Program-made: the position numbers and the translations under genes
Notes under the pieces: model-generated
Told to the model about the DNA's origin: nothing
What the model saw: only the letters and a program-made list of their open reading frames with translations
Databases searched by the model: none
Shown: one piece after another, positions 25,401-38,330 of the stretch
How the letters are laid out: each line of letters begins with the position of its first letter
Position numbering within the stretch: position 1 is the stretch's first letter
From: Struthidea cinerea
Taxonomy: Eukaryota > Chordata > Aves > Passeriformes > Corcoracidae
Length of the DNA: 64,000 nt
Reading direction: 5' to 3'
NCBI GenBank assembly: GCA_013397865.1
Contig: VZTI01001286.1
Location: 2,901,033-2,965,032 of the forward strand

Positions 25401-26439
25401 ATTCAAAAAGCAGAAAGAATTGCTTTCAGTTAGTGGCAGAAGCCTTTATATCACTAACTCCTTTAGTTCTTTCCTTGTCTTCAATGTATCTTGCAGATGG
25501 AGGACTGAGAAGAACACCCAGTAAGGGCTAACTCAGGCTTGGTTTAGTTTTGCTTCCTTTTCAAATATGAGCCTAATCCTTCCCTTACAGGTTTTATTTC
25601 ACTATTATGCATGAACTATCCAATTGGAAAACTCAGTTGTGAGGGCGTACGCAGATAAATTGTTAAAGACAAACATTTGATCATGTTTCTGGCCTTTGTC
25701 TTCAGCTGGTGATCCTAGCAGGAGCTGCACTGGACCTCTGCAAGCAGCTCTGTAGGGCAGACAGGCACTGCACGCATAAACTGCTCTTCAGGGGGTTTTA
25801 AGTCAATCTCAGCCTTGGAGAACCAGACTGTTAGCATCATCTGCTCTTGCACTCTCACCTTAGTTCTCAGATATGGTTTTAATCTGAATTATTCAACCAA
25901 GTTACGGTTTGGTTTTAGAACTGCTTTTCTGCAGAGGAATTGCTTAGCTAAACGGCTGTGAGAATTTGTGGTCGTTTCTTGTCACTGTGCTTTCAACCCC
26001 TTGGTTGAATGATAAGGTGGTAGTAAAGACCTCTCTAAATATTCTCTTTTGAGGAATGGATGTTTTACTCATATCTAGGCTTTTCTTTTCCCAAACTGCT
26101 CTGATTGTGGGTAAAGGAAAAGATCAGGTGTCATACGTGTCCTCAGGAGACTTCAAAGGTGTCTCTGCTATTGTAAAAAGCAGAAGAAATCGAAATGGTT
26201 ATAACTATTTGACCAAACTGTTTTCCTTCCCATACTACTGTTTTCTTAAAGCCAAGGTTTTAACGGGGCCTTTCTGTAATTAGTTGTCTGTGCTATGATT
26301 TTTTTTTACATTTAAGGGAGAAAGTCATTCCATTTGCGGACTGCAGCCCTTGTCCATCTGTCAGATGGGTGTGTATTTACAAGATGAATGCCTGTTTCTG
26401 ATTTCTCCTGTTAGAACAAAGGTTACTCTGTCATTGTGT

Positions 26440-26690
26440 CGCTGTGAGCGGCACTGACGGCGAAGAATGGCACGACAAGTTCAGGAGCAATAATAACTCA
26501 TTTATTTAATTATAAATCAGTTTATATAACTTGGGTCACCAGCATGGCATAAGGTCATTGGTCACCGACCATCCGCCTCCCGTCCCGGTTGGCTGAAACC
26601 TTTCAGAATATTTTTCCCAGACAGTATCATAACAATATTGCACAACAGCCACAGGTGCAAGATAGAGAAAGTTCTGCTTACAGAACTGTA
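26440..26690 (-). mobile_element. Possible second LTR fragment, reverse orientation
   Basis: The left part is relatively CpG-rich for this intron ('gagcggcactgacggcgaagaatggcacgac'). It is followed by a run whose complement has AATAAATGAG (about 26499-26508), then a GC-rich stretch (26565-26595). That order, read on -, is what an LTR with promoter, polyadenylation signal and short U5 would show. It shares no obvious sequence with the block near 19.2 kb. No open retroviral frames adjoin it. Ends are uncertain. Confidence 0.35.
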
Positions 26691-29600
26691 GCACTGTTTT
26701 TCATAGTTTCTGTGAGAAACTGAGCTTTCACAGAGTGCTGCAGAAAGCTGGAAAATTTCTCTGCTAACACTTCTCAGTGTTCACATCATTGTTCTCAGAA
26801 AGCTTTTGGGCTAGCTTGCTTTGGTGTGTGCATGCCCTTTTTTTGGTACAATGCCGAGTACCCTGTTGGGACTCTAATAGTGACCAAAGGAACAGAAGGA
26901 GTTTTGAGGATAAACCCTGTTCACGTGGCTAAAACTCTGTAAAACCACCACACTGATCTGCTGGAGAGTGATGGAGAGCTGGGTTCTGTATTGTGTGCTC
27001 CCCATGCCCATCCCTGCTGAGGTGAACTGCTGAGCTGCTGCCCTGCCACCTCTGAACATGGGGTTCTCCAGCACCAAATGTGGGAAGGACTTGGGAAAGC
27101 AGCAACCCCTGGGCAGGCTGGCATTTCCACACCCTCTTTATGCACATAGTACTGGCATGTAAATGCTCTTGCTCAATCCTGTCAGCTGCATATTATTCTA
27201 TTCTGGGGAAGGTGAGAGCAGTGCTGGAAATGACTCAGCTCCAAAAGGTATCAGCTTTACTCCTTTTACCCCCCAGAACTGTTCCTTGCTTTAGGTTTGT
27301 GCAGTAGCTACTGTACAAGGGGGAAACATCAGTTTTTTAGAGAACAGCGATGAGAAATGCCATGGCTGTCCCTCAAGTGAAAGCATTTGTCCTTTGGAGT
27401 TTATATGGCTGAGGAGTTCTCTGCACTTCAGCAGTTCTCTGCTTTGCCAGGGGTTTTTAAAGGTCCCTGGGAAGCCTCTACAGCAAATGAAGGAACCTTG
27501 GCAAGATCCTGCATTACACCATGCCCTGCCCAGCATTCCTGTAGTTCTTACCATTTCCTGCCTCTTACAACATGGCTGTGGCTTTGGACAGCAAGCACAT
27601 TCTGTATTTCCCAAACTAATGTTTTAAATGTCTTTATCTGTGAGGGTTTTACAGTGTGCAGTGCATTTGCACAGGGGCAGGGGGATTTTTTGTTTGTGTG
27701 ATTGTGTGGTGTTTTGTGACTCTGTTTTATTTCCTCTTACATCCTCCTTTCCTCTCTCTTGTACCTGAAACATTAAATTAAATCTAACATAGCAGTACTT
27801 TCAGACGGAGGCGACACTTGGCTGTGCCAGTTCCCTGGTGGCTTTAAACTGCTGGCTGCAATACTGCAAACACATTCAGACCCTGGCTTGGCCAGCAGTT
27901 CCCCCCAGCTATCTGCATGTTTGCTCTCCAGGCTTTATTTTACCTACGCTATTGGAGACTCTGGAGTCACAGCCTATGTCTCATTGTTATGCATGGATGG
28001 GAAATATTCCTGTACTTATTTGCATTCATTAGCTGTTGGGAGCTCCTCTGTTGAGGTCTCTAGCCTTGTTTTTACAGTGCTTTTGGCAGTGTTTCTGCAC
28101 TTGGTGTGCGAATTTTTATGATCTGTTGCATGTTATTCATGCAATTTCCTGCCCTGTAATGGTATCAGTTTTCCAGACACAGAGGAATACAAACGAAAAC
28201 CCAGGAGCCTGCATTAGCATAAAATGTCCCAGTTCTGTCAGTTTGATTAATTTGTCTCTTTGTCTCCACTCTATATGATAAGTGCTATTAATGGTTGCAA
28301 CACTTCATATGTCAAAGTCTTTCTTCCTAATGACTTGAAAATGTGGTTTATTTCCCCCTTTTTTGTATTATTTTTCTCATTTAGCATTCCACTCAAGTAT
28401 AGATTTATGCCATGCTCTTTCATTATCTTACTGGTTGCAGCACTGGAGTGATTACATATGGTGTAGGGTATGAGCAAAGATGCGATCCCAGGGGCAGCAG
28501 CTGCTGATGCAAGCTGAAAATAGATCCAGCGTATGCTCAGCACTTTTCCCAGAGGACTTTTATTTATTAGGAACAGTCTTGGTACAGGACAGCTCGGACC
28601 CTCATTTAGCAAGATGACTTTTTGCCTTTCAAGAACAGTGCAGTGACTTTGCTCTATTTACTGACTGCTGTGTAATTTTTTTTTTTTTTTCACTGTCTCC
28701 TATGGAAGCAGAGACTTTCCCTAACATAAATTGTAATATAATCCTGATTTATAATGAAGTCAAGAAATGACAGGCTCCATTTGAAGTAATGGAACTTGAC
28801 AGATCTAAGGTTTAAATTAAATAATCCTATTTGTAAGACAGCATTGGTACATGGTACACTGATTTAAAATGAACTTCAGTTCTTCTTCAGCGAATCCTTT
28901 ACCATTCTCTGTGTTTTACCTTCCATAGAGGCTTTTTGGGGGACAAAGTTCATTTGAAGAGAACAAATTTGTCTTTGAAAATGTGTATGGAACAAAACAT
29001 TGTTTTCTTTCCCAAAGTTCTTATATACTGTTTCACAGAAGACTACTTTAATTACAGAGGAAAACTTAATGTAGGTCACTTATTCAGGGCAAGCCACAGC
29101 TAACCTGTTTCGGTGGCCAGAAGAGGCCAATTGCTGAGAATGAAGAGAGGGAGGATGCTGGTGGGAAAATAGTGAGGAGGGCTGTGGCTCGACTCTTCCC
29201 CTCCCAGGAGCGGAGGTTCATTCTCAGAGTGATTTCTATGAAGGGAGAAGGCCACCTCCTCCTTGCTGTCCTTCCCTCACAGCTGGCGGAGAGCGACACT
29301 CGAAGATGATGTTTCCTCCTGCCCCTGCACCCCACTTTTCTTCATCTGTCACTGTCATAGCAATGCAGGCAAGGAGAGCCCCGGGGTGTGCGAATGGAAC
29401 GGTGGTCCCGCCGTGGCTGCTGGAAGCTGGCAGTAAGCACTGGAGTGGGGGTTGGTGGAACAAAAGGCTTGCAGAGGAGAAAAAGAGACCAGGCAAGGAA
29501 CGTGAGATGCTGCAGAAATTATTAAAAAGGGCAGTGGGATAAAAACACTAAAGGTACAGAGCATGATTTTTTTGTCTTAGATAGAGGGAAGCTGTTTTAG

Positions 29601-31080
29601 AAAATGCCCCCTTCCTTTTTCTCTCACTCAGCATTGTGGTTTTGCCTTCCTTTTTAGCTGATTTAGTTGCAGCTGCCCTCTCCATCATCTTTCTAATTTT
29701 CCTTCACACCTGGCAGGGATATGGCCCTTTTCCCAGGAGTCTGACAGAAGCTCTCACCCTGGCCCGGCCTCACATGCTCAGGCAGAAAGGTCCCAGAGTG
29801 CGTGTTCAGCTCAGTAACATGCCTGTTCTTCCTGTGCCACCCTGCCACCATCACCCTTCCTTCCTGGGAAGACATGGAAGGTGTTGCAGGGCGGGGTGGT
29901 CACTGATCCACAGGATCCCACTCACAGGAGGGCAGCCTCTCCTGCCCTGGGTCCATGAGAACCATCTGCCCGGGCTGGAGCTTCAGCACCGTGTCTGCCA
30001 GGTGGTGAGTGGCTTCAGGACCAAGTAGCTTCTTTCTCCTCTTTGTAGTGAGCTCCAACAAACAACAGACAGTGAAGAAGATGAGATGACTGCTAAGGAG
30101 GGTGTTGCTCAGACGCTGGGGCTGGAGGCCAGCCTGGGGACATGGGGAGCAGGAGAGGCTCCTGCTCCCATGTCCTGCTCTCTATGCAATTAAGAACTTT
30201 TTTCCCCAGTGCTTGCAGGGAATTAGTAATTTCTATTAATTAGAAACCGAGCCAAATCTCCCCAGTGAACTCAAGAAAGAACAGGACTCAAGAGTATTAC
30301 TGAGGAATGGGAGGAAAAACAAGCTCACAAAGCCAAAGTGGTGCAGGCCAGTGGAAAAGATGAAGGCGAGGAGTATCCATGCACCGAACACAGCATTGAC
30401 ATTGTGTGGGCCTTTGCGCCTCATCTAGGGAAAAAAACAGCGAGGCCCAAGAGTAAAAATCCATCAAGAGATTTTAGAGTTGCTGCTGGAAGCTTGCACG
30501 CTGCCCATCTCCCTCCTCCAACAGGCATGTGCATGGCTACAGGCATGGCTTTCTGTTCACTTGGAATTAATGGGATTATTTACAGCGGGAAAGGAGGCGG
30601 GGTACACTGAATCCTGCGAATACAGAGCTTCAGCCTGTGCTGCTTGATCTTTAGAAAAACACAAGTAAAATAAAATAAAATAGCAAGAACCAATTCCAGA
30701 GTGCTTCAGTATGCACATAAACTGGTTTTTGTTGCTCACAGCACACATAAATACGCACTGGTGACTGAGGCAGCAGAGTAACACTTTGCTGTTTGTTATT
30801 TTATCAGACAGTGATAATTGTAGTTAATATTTTCTTAGTAGTGTCTCTGAGAGTTTATTTATGCTGTTAATAATCTGAGGAGCTGTAATGATGCTGGCTG
30901 CCAGAGCTGTAGCCTTTTAGAATCACTCCAGTGTGGCAATGATACGACGGTAATAGAAATCCAAGGAAAAAACGATCTTTTCGGAGCAGATGGGGCTAAT
31001 TCAATCCCTTTCACACACATTCACGTTATCTAGTCTTTTTCTCACACTAGCATGCGTGGGTGCACGTGAGCATATGTAGT

Positions 31081-31101
31081 CACACACACACACACACACA
31101 A
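31081..31101. repeat. (CA)n microsatellite
   Basis: Ten uninterrupted CA dinucleotides. Likely length-polymorphic. Confidence 0.98.
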
Positions 31102-34100
31102 ATAGCTGTAAAGTCCCACCTTCCACCCTCTGAGGAAGTCAAGCTGGAAATGCCATAATTTTTCTATGTGAAGAGTCTTTCTGGGGCTTCTAGGGTAGAT
31201 GGCACTTTCTACCCCTCGGTTTCTGGGTAGATCTTAAAAATATTATGTATTAAGCAGGAAGGGGAAAGTCATTTCCTTGGGGGCGACAGCCTAGAGCTGG
31301 GCACAAGGTTGTGGCTGTGCTGGGATGCTGTCGCCCAACCTTCCCGTCTTTCCCTGCCTTTGACCTCTTTACTATGGGTCACCCCTGCTAAGCCTGCACT
31401 CCTTTAGGGACTAAAAGAGCCATTTACCTTTTGCTCATAACAGACATGAAATCTCAGCAAGAAGGCAAATGCCTATGATTTTTTCTGGTGGGATTTACAG
31501 TGCCTAGTTAACCTTTTGGGCCACCGAGAAAAGAGTTAAGTGCTCCTCGTGGAGGATGGGAGGGGACCAACTTTGCCAGCTCAGCAGTGGCTGGTTCTCC
31601 TTGCAAACCTGCATTGCTGAGCTGAGCAGACGTCATTGGTGAAATGTGAACACCAAGCAGTGGAACAAAAGCCACTGTAATCCTCAGATCTGTTGTAGCC
31701 ATGCAAGAACAAAAACAAGGTGATGGCAGAAAAATTGCACGTCCAAATACCGGAAATTAAATGGCAAGGCAGGGAAGGAGAAGGAAAACTGGAACAAATG
31801 CAGCATTTGGCAGGGTTTTGTTTTAAAAATAAGGTGCTTGTAGGAAGCTGGGTCACTTTTACAGGGTTTCAGCCTACCAGTTAATAGTTGTAATTGCTTG
31901 GTTACCTCATGAAGTGCGAAAGTAAAGTAAAACATTCAGTTCCATCCACAGCCCAGCAAGAGCATCTCTGGATTTGAAGTGTTTATGGTATTTGCTGGGC
32001 AGCACTGTCTGCTGCCCCAGTGTAAGGATGCCAGCGATTTTATCTGCTGTGCCATGCCAGAAGCATGGCAGTGCCAGGAGCACGGGTGTTGTCAGACTCG
32101 TGGAAACCACGGCAGAGCATCCGCGAGCTGCTTCGGATGTTACCCAGCCCAGTCTCCTGAGCCTGCTTCTCCTCCGGCTCCTTTGTCTTCTGATTTAGTG
32201 CTCTTCCTCAGAGTGCAACCTTGTGGTTTTTTAAATCATATCTGACAGAGCCTGCTTGTTCCTCTCCTACACTGCATGGAGTGTAATAGTAGGGCTTGTA
32301 GTGAGGTGGCTTGCTGTGAAGCACTCCTTGTTTTTATGAAGTAATTACAGTGTATTTAATGCACTGTGTATTTAATACAATGTTACATAGTTCGTGTGCA
32401 TAAATACATTCTGCCATGCCTGAGACAGAGGAGTATTGGTAAATTTACAAATCTTGGTAATTTTTCAGTGTTGTTGTGTTTACTTGTATATTAATTACAA
32501 CTTCAGAAACTGAACCACTCCTCTAAGCACCCTCTGAATTAGCAAATTTCTACATGCATGTTCATTTTCTGACTATTTAGATATTTCCTGATGTAATTTG
32601 GAGGCTTCTAGAGATTCTTTCTTCATTCTAAAAGTTCTTAAACTGCTTTTGTTTTCCCTTTTTCTACCCCCTTTGGCTCATGATATGCACCTAAACAGAT
32701 CTTTCACAGACTCTTCTCTCACAATTTATATTCTGTGAAAGCTTTCCCACTCCTTCCTCACCCCTCGTTACTGCTAACACTTTCTCTTCTTTTTTTTTTT
32801 CTTTTTTAATCTTGAGGTCAGTTTAATTTTCCTTTTGCAAAAATGTGGGACTAATTTTAATTTTAAATTACAGTTGCATTTTAATTCTGATGATGCTTTT
32901 CGGGTGAAATCTGTTCATTTCTGCTTGTTTCTTCCCCACTGGTTTCAGCATGGCTTGCACAGGCACCCAGGGAGAGAAGGCAGCATTTCTGCTGAGCCAC
33001 CTTCTTGTGTCATCCTTTGTTACTGTGTTCCAAGTTTCTTAAGATGCACATAGCACTGGAAAAAACAAAAGCATTTGAAACAGCCAGATATCACACCCAT
33101 GTCTCCCTTTTCTTTATCTTCCAGTTCATGCCTGAGTGTTCAAACTGCTAATTGGTGCCACTTCTTTACATGCACTTTGTTGATTGAGTAATGTTGTGGC
33201 CATGTTGTCCCTTTAGAGAAACGGTTGTTTGAAACATCCTCATCTCTAATTTTCTTTTTAACACCTTCACCCAGAGTCTCACCTTAGCAGCCTCAAAGTT
33301 CTCCTCCCAAAGCCTTTTCACCTAGGCTTGCCTGCAAGTACTCTCTTGGCCATAACTTGGAATTTTCTGTGTTCTTGTTACGCCCCAGACAACCTCTGAC
33401 ATCAAGAACATACCCCAAGCCACAGAATCAGTTAGGAAAAAATAACAAAATTGTATTTGACTTCAAAACAGGTTACTGAGTGAGATTTTAAAATAAGGAC
33501 TCTGGCAGGTATCATGTGGCAGATTTGCTTGCGGGAGTTTAAGAGGCTCCCCCACCAGTCCAAAGCTGTTTTGCCAAAGGTGTTGTGCTGCTGTGAGGTG
33601 GCAGAGGGAGGTGAAGCACAGACCTGCCTCCCTTAGCTGCCCAGCTTCTCGTGACAGAACTTCTCTGTGGCCCAGAGGAGCAGCCATGCAGGCAAGTGCC
33701 CCAGACTGCTGTGGATGGTAAAACCTAGGGCTCCCCTGTGGGTGCATCGGGCAGTGACCAGTGTTCGGAGTAGATGTGATGCAGGCAGTGCATCCCTGCT
33801 ATGGAAGAGCACTGCATCTTCCTGTCCTATAGCCTTTCAGTTTTCCAAGTGTATTCCTTGATGTTTGGTAAGACGCCTGCTGTTTCCTGCACTGAGATGT
33901 GTCTGCAGCAAAGTATTGAGGCTTGTGCCTGATGATTTCTACCTTCCTTCTCAATAAACAGTGTATTTTCTGAAAGGTGTGGCAAATTCAGAAAATTACT
34001 TTCCCCTCAGAATTTTCAGAGGTGCTGAAAATGTGCAGGGATACTGTCATGATTTCCAAAAGTAAATTCTTTGCTTTGATTTGAAACCAGTCTCACTTTT

Positions 34101-34399
34101 GAAAGGTTGAAAGAATTTCAATTTGGCTTCAGTAACTCTGAGAGGAAATAAAACTAGAAGTTGTGGATTAAAATAAGCATTGCAGTTGGATCAGAGATTA
34201 TTTTTACTTCTATTACACTCTAGTTTATTTTTTTAATTTCTTAGACATCTTCTGATTCTCTCTTCCCCTTTGGTTCCTCTGACATTATTGGCCTCAGGCT
34301 TAAGGCCTGGGGTTTTTGAGAATACTTCAAAGCTGGGGCCGTTGCCACAGTGAATTTGATTCAGACAAGCCCAAGTACGTGGGTGCCTCAACTCTTGCA

Positions 34400-34640
34400 C
34401 TCCACCCATGAGTCATGTGCGGCCGAACGCTGACCGACATAACCAATAACGTGGTCATCGATCCAGCGGCTGTTTACGCCATCTTCGCGCTTGGCAATCA
34501 ATTCCAAGCCGCTTGCCCCACCGTCAGCGCTGACGCACTTCTCACGGAGCAGTGGGCACGGTTTGCAATTATTGCTTCCCATCCTCGAGGCAAGTCTAGC
34601 GTGAATGACTTCTCCTTCCTCCCCGCCTCGCCTCCTGCAG
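34400..34640. promoter_or_regulatory. CpG-dense intronic block, candidate conserved enhancer or cryptic promoter
   Basis: About 19 CpG dinucleotides fall between 34421 and 34600, far above the surrounding AT-rich, CpG-poor intron. The block starts with a palindromic AP-1/MARE core ATGAGTCAT (34408-34416) and contains the 12-base palindrome GTCAGCGCTGAC (34523-34534), which carries two outward MARE half-sites. It also contains a homeobox-like CAATTATTG (about 34565-34573). Open frames cross it on both strands, the longest being 144 codons on -, but neither resembles a known protein. CpG retention suggests an unmethylated regulatory element or strong constraint. It could also be a non-coding or alternative first exon. 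Confidence 0.5.
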
Positions 34641-37600
34641 TCACACCTGCCATGTTGGAATGCTCTGCGGGCACTGAGGGATATTGGTTTCTGCTGCCCT
34701 TTTGGGTGCTGAGGGAGGAGGCTCTTTGAAGTGCTCGTGGTGTCCCTGGATGTGTTCATTATGCCAGAGAGAGGAAAGTGAGAAGTCACTTGGTTTCCCT
34801 CTATGCTCACATAGGCAGTCAAGGCTTCTAGTATAAATTTGTTGTCTGGCCAACAGCTGGGATTTCAGGGGGGAAGGCTGAGGGGAGCACTTACAGAGGT
34901 TTTTTTTTTTGAAAGCGCAAAACTGGAAGTTGGACAAGCACTTCCAGTGTGACATTCTGTAAAAGTACCACTAAGGGCACATAAGCATCTTCTTGAAGCT
35001 CTCAGTCTGACAGCCTCAAGCGGCTGTTGTGGAGGATGCACTGAAAAGATACTGGGATACCCCTTAGATCAGTCAGGGTGTGGCTTTGCAGATGGCAGTT
35101 TTTCCAGGGGGACTTTTGAAATTAATGATTAGGTAATGGGCCTCCTAAAGAAAGGAGCTGTATGTCCAGTTTCTCTCTTCCCCTGGTTCATGCCCAGGGA
35201 ATGCGTGGTGACAGTGTGGGGGCCTCCCACCCCTGCCATGTGATGCGATGTGGGAGAGGCCACACTGCCACTTGGACTTCAGGTTACTCTCCTGCACAAA
35301 ATTTGTATGCACTACCAGAAGAGGCAGAATGTTAAACTGGGGCTGGCAGGGTATCTACTTAATTTAAAAAATGTTTTTAGGGTGAAAACAAAGTCCTCTC
35401 TTTGTTGCTCTTCTCCATCAGGAACTTGTACATTCCTTTGTTGTTTAAAAGCTTATGTAATACAAATACCAGCATCTGATGCTTCTCACCCAAGTGGAAT
35501 TTTTAAAGAGTGATCACTCATTTTAGGAGCTCCACAGCCTTATGAGCAAATAAGGGAAATACATTTGTAAGCTGTTGGTGAGAGAGCATTTAAATGCTGT
35601 TAAATTAAAGAGGGGAAATGCAGTAAAATACTGATGTGGCATTGGCTTACAAAAGTACTCTGCTGTTTATCATCTCTTCTGATTTTTTCCTGCGTCCTGC
35701 ATGTTCCCACCTTATGTAAAAGGATCATGGTTTCAAAACAATTCCTGCCTGTGTGCATATATAGGAACAAACCACAATGTCTTAACACCGTTGGTTTTGC
35801 ACGTGACTGACCCGTTTGAGACTAGTAATTTACTTAAATCTTTCAGAGTTTTCCAAAACCAAATAAGCTCAAGCTAGGGAAAAGCCAGGCTTCTCCATCC
35901 CAGGTAAAAATAACTAAGTAAATAACCAGGAAGTCTCTTAATTCTTAATGGAATAACAGCTTTGGTGACTGATTTTGGTTATCAGATTACACTCTGAAAA
36001 TAACATCTGTGCTATACTTGCAATTGGCTGTAGAAGAAAAAGAATACACTGTGTGCTAATTTTAGCAAATAAGATTAGAGTTAATATTTAATCCCAGAGA
36101 CCTTCTTCAGGCTGTGGAAAAAAAATAGCAGCAGTTAACTGTCACTAATCTTATCTCCTATTTTTCTAGCATGTGTTTGATTATATAACTTGTAGTGCTG
36201 GGAACACGCTGGCTGAGTGAGAAGTTGGTAGTTTGTTGGCTACATGCTTGGGCATATTAGACAACGTCAGGGCTGAGATGGATTAAAAAGCTCCACACGT
36301 GCCTTTAGACTACAGTAGCAATGCTGAAAGGCCAGTAAAGCTATGAAACAGTGTGTGAATAACTGATTCATTTGGAGTTCTGCAAGAAACAGTTACATTT
36401 CTGCTATGTTTCTCCCCAGTTGTTTTAAATAATACTTAGTTTGAGATTTGATATTCAGCATGTGAGGTTTGATTCAATTTCCATTTCTTCCTTCCCCACA
36501 AAATGGCTTAATTGAATTGATGATTGGAAATTAGAGATGAGGGGTTTCTAACTGTTCTTAGGTGCCTGATGATGAATTTAACCTGAAAATCAAAATACTA
36601 AAAATATAAACCATTAACCTACAAGCAGCTTCACAACAAACCAATCAGTGCTCCTATTGAGTTTTAAGAAGTCTACTCAAATGTGTAAAGATAATAACAT
36701 GTGCCTGCGCTGCCCTGTCAGGACTTGTGCATTCTCAGTGGGTCTGAAGGTCTCACCACCTAAATTACCCCCAATTCAGTAGGATTTAGCAACTAATGTG
36801 CTGCAGATTTCATTATATCCCTGGAGGGGAGGAGAGGGTTCTGCCCTCTCACGCCACCACCAATGAGCTTGTTCTTTGCATGTGCCCCAGGTATGCTTTA
36901 TTTGGAAAGGAACAATTGCATGTGCATTTGCTGTTGAACTTTATTGCTCTTTTCTAGCAGTTTATTGGCACTGTGCCCTCATTAACACGGAAATTAGCCC
37001 TGGAAAAGTCTACTAAATTAAAGCCCAGAGCCCAGCTCTCCAGAACAAGGTTGCGCTTTGTTAGTTTTCCTTTGCACTACTCAGACATAAAGTATCCATC
37101 ATCTTCCCTGGAAAGCCTTACAAGATTGCTCTGAATTGACTGTTAGGTTAAGAGTCGGGAAAAAATCCCTGCATTTTAATTTCTTCTCGCTGCAAATGCC
37201 AATAGCGTCCCATAGCAAACTAGACAGTTCTTCTCTGTTCTTGATGTTAGTTTGCATCAGATTACTGTAAACATTCCCTTGCTCCATTTTAGATATTGCC
37301 TGGCCAAGTTTTACATTCCTACATGTTTACAGTGATCTTTTCTTGCCCTTAATCACTCTTCCCCTCTTTAAATTGAAGTCAGACTTTACTGGCATTTTGC
37401 AGGGTTTGACCTTCCCTGCTCCAGATGCAGCTTTTCATACAGATGCCATTCCGAGCAGGGTTACCAGACATCCATGTTTCCTTTGGAAATAACCTTCCCT
37501 CCCACCCCCCATAAGAAATACTGTCTGTGCAGAATTGGAGGATTTTGTCTATTTGTCTGGGATTTTGAGACATCTGGAAGTCTGGGCAGCTCACTAATGA

Positions 37601-38059
37601 GCGTGCACTGATGAACTCTGCGGCACACAGTGAGTCCGGCCCGTCGGCAGAAATGTCAGCCCTCTGCGTGTGCTCCGAGGCCATGTCCCGTGTGTTCAGA
37701 GCAGCACAGAGGCCTCCATGGCATGCCTGATCAGCCCTCACGGAGGACACGGATACAACGGGGAGCCGGAGGGAGTTCACCCACAGTGCTGTGTCTCCCA
37801 CGGTGCCTGTGTGTGTACAGCTACATTTAAAATAGAATTTCTGACCTAGAAGTCCCTGACAAAAAGATGCTGTTCCCAATGTGGAAGCGAGCTAACCCTC
37901 CTCCTAATTTTAGAATAGTACAGAACTAGAAGAATGCTTTGCTAAAAATGCTCTGTTTGCATCTGTAATGCTGCCTCCTTTACTAACATTTATTGCTGAC
38001 TGTCTTCTCAGCTTCTTATTCTCCCATCTGACAGTGATCAATATTCTTTTCCTTGAGTT

Positions 38060-38330
38060 AGCCAGTTTTTCAGTAATGGCCAACCAAAAAGGGAAGGCAG
38101 AGAGTCTAGCAACAATACAACTATTTCTCCAAAAGGAAAAAGCATTATCCGGAATGCATCAAGGAAATATAATGAGAGATGATGGAGGAAAATAAGGAAA
38201 ATATTTCCTCACAAGGAGGTTTTAAGTAGAGTCTGGCAATGATCTCCCAAAGGAAGTAGTGGAAGTCTGGTCACTTAAATCAATTAGGACTAACCAGAGC
38301 ATTGCACTCCCTGCGACTCTGTAAGGAGAA
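38060..38330 (+). mobile_element. Old CR1/L3-type LINE fragment, 3' part
   Basis: The stretch 'ggaaaatatttcctcacaaggaggttttaag' (38197-38227), then 'tctggcaatgatctcccaaaggaagtagtgga' (38231-38263) and 'cacttaaatcaattaggactaaccagagcattgcactcc' (38271-38309) follow the order of the 3' region of amniote CR1/L3 LINEs ('...aggaaaaacttcttcacaagg...ctggaatagactgcc...'). It is degenerate and on +. Family and limits are from pattern memory. Confidence 0.6.

Noticed and set aside
34388..34822. Open frames on both strands across the CpG-dense block (144 codons on -, 104 on +)
   Set aside because: Stops are rarer in GC-rich sequence, so such frames are expected by chance. Neither translation resembles a known protein, so the block is reported as regulatory rather than coding.
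37379..37879. 166-codon open frame on - in the first coding intron
   Set aside because: No domain recognised, no ATG-context or splice support, mixed low-complexity composition. Probably chance.
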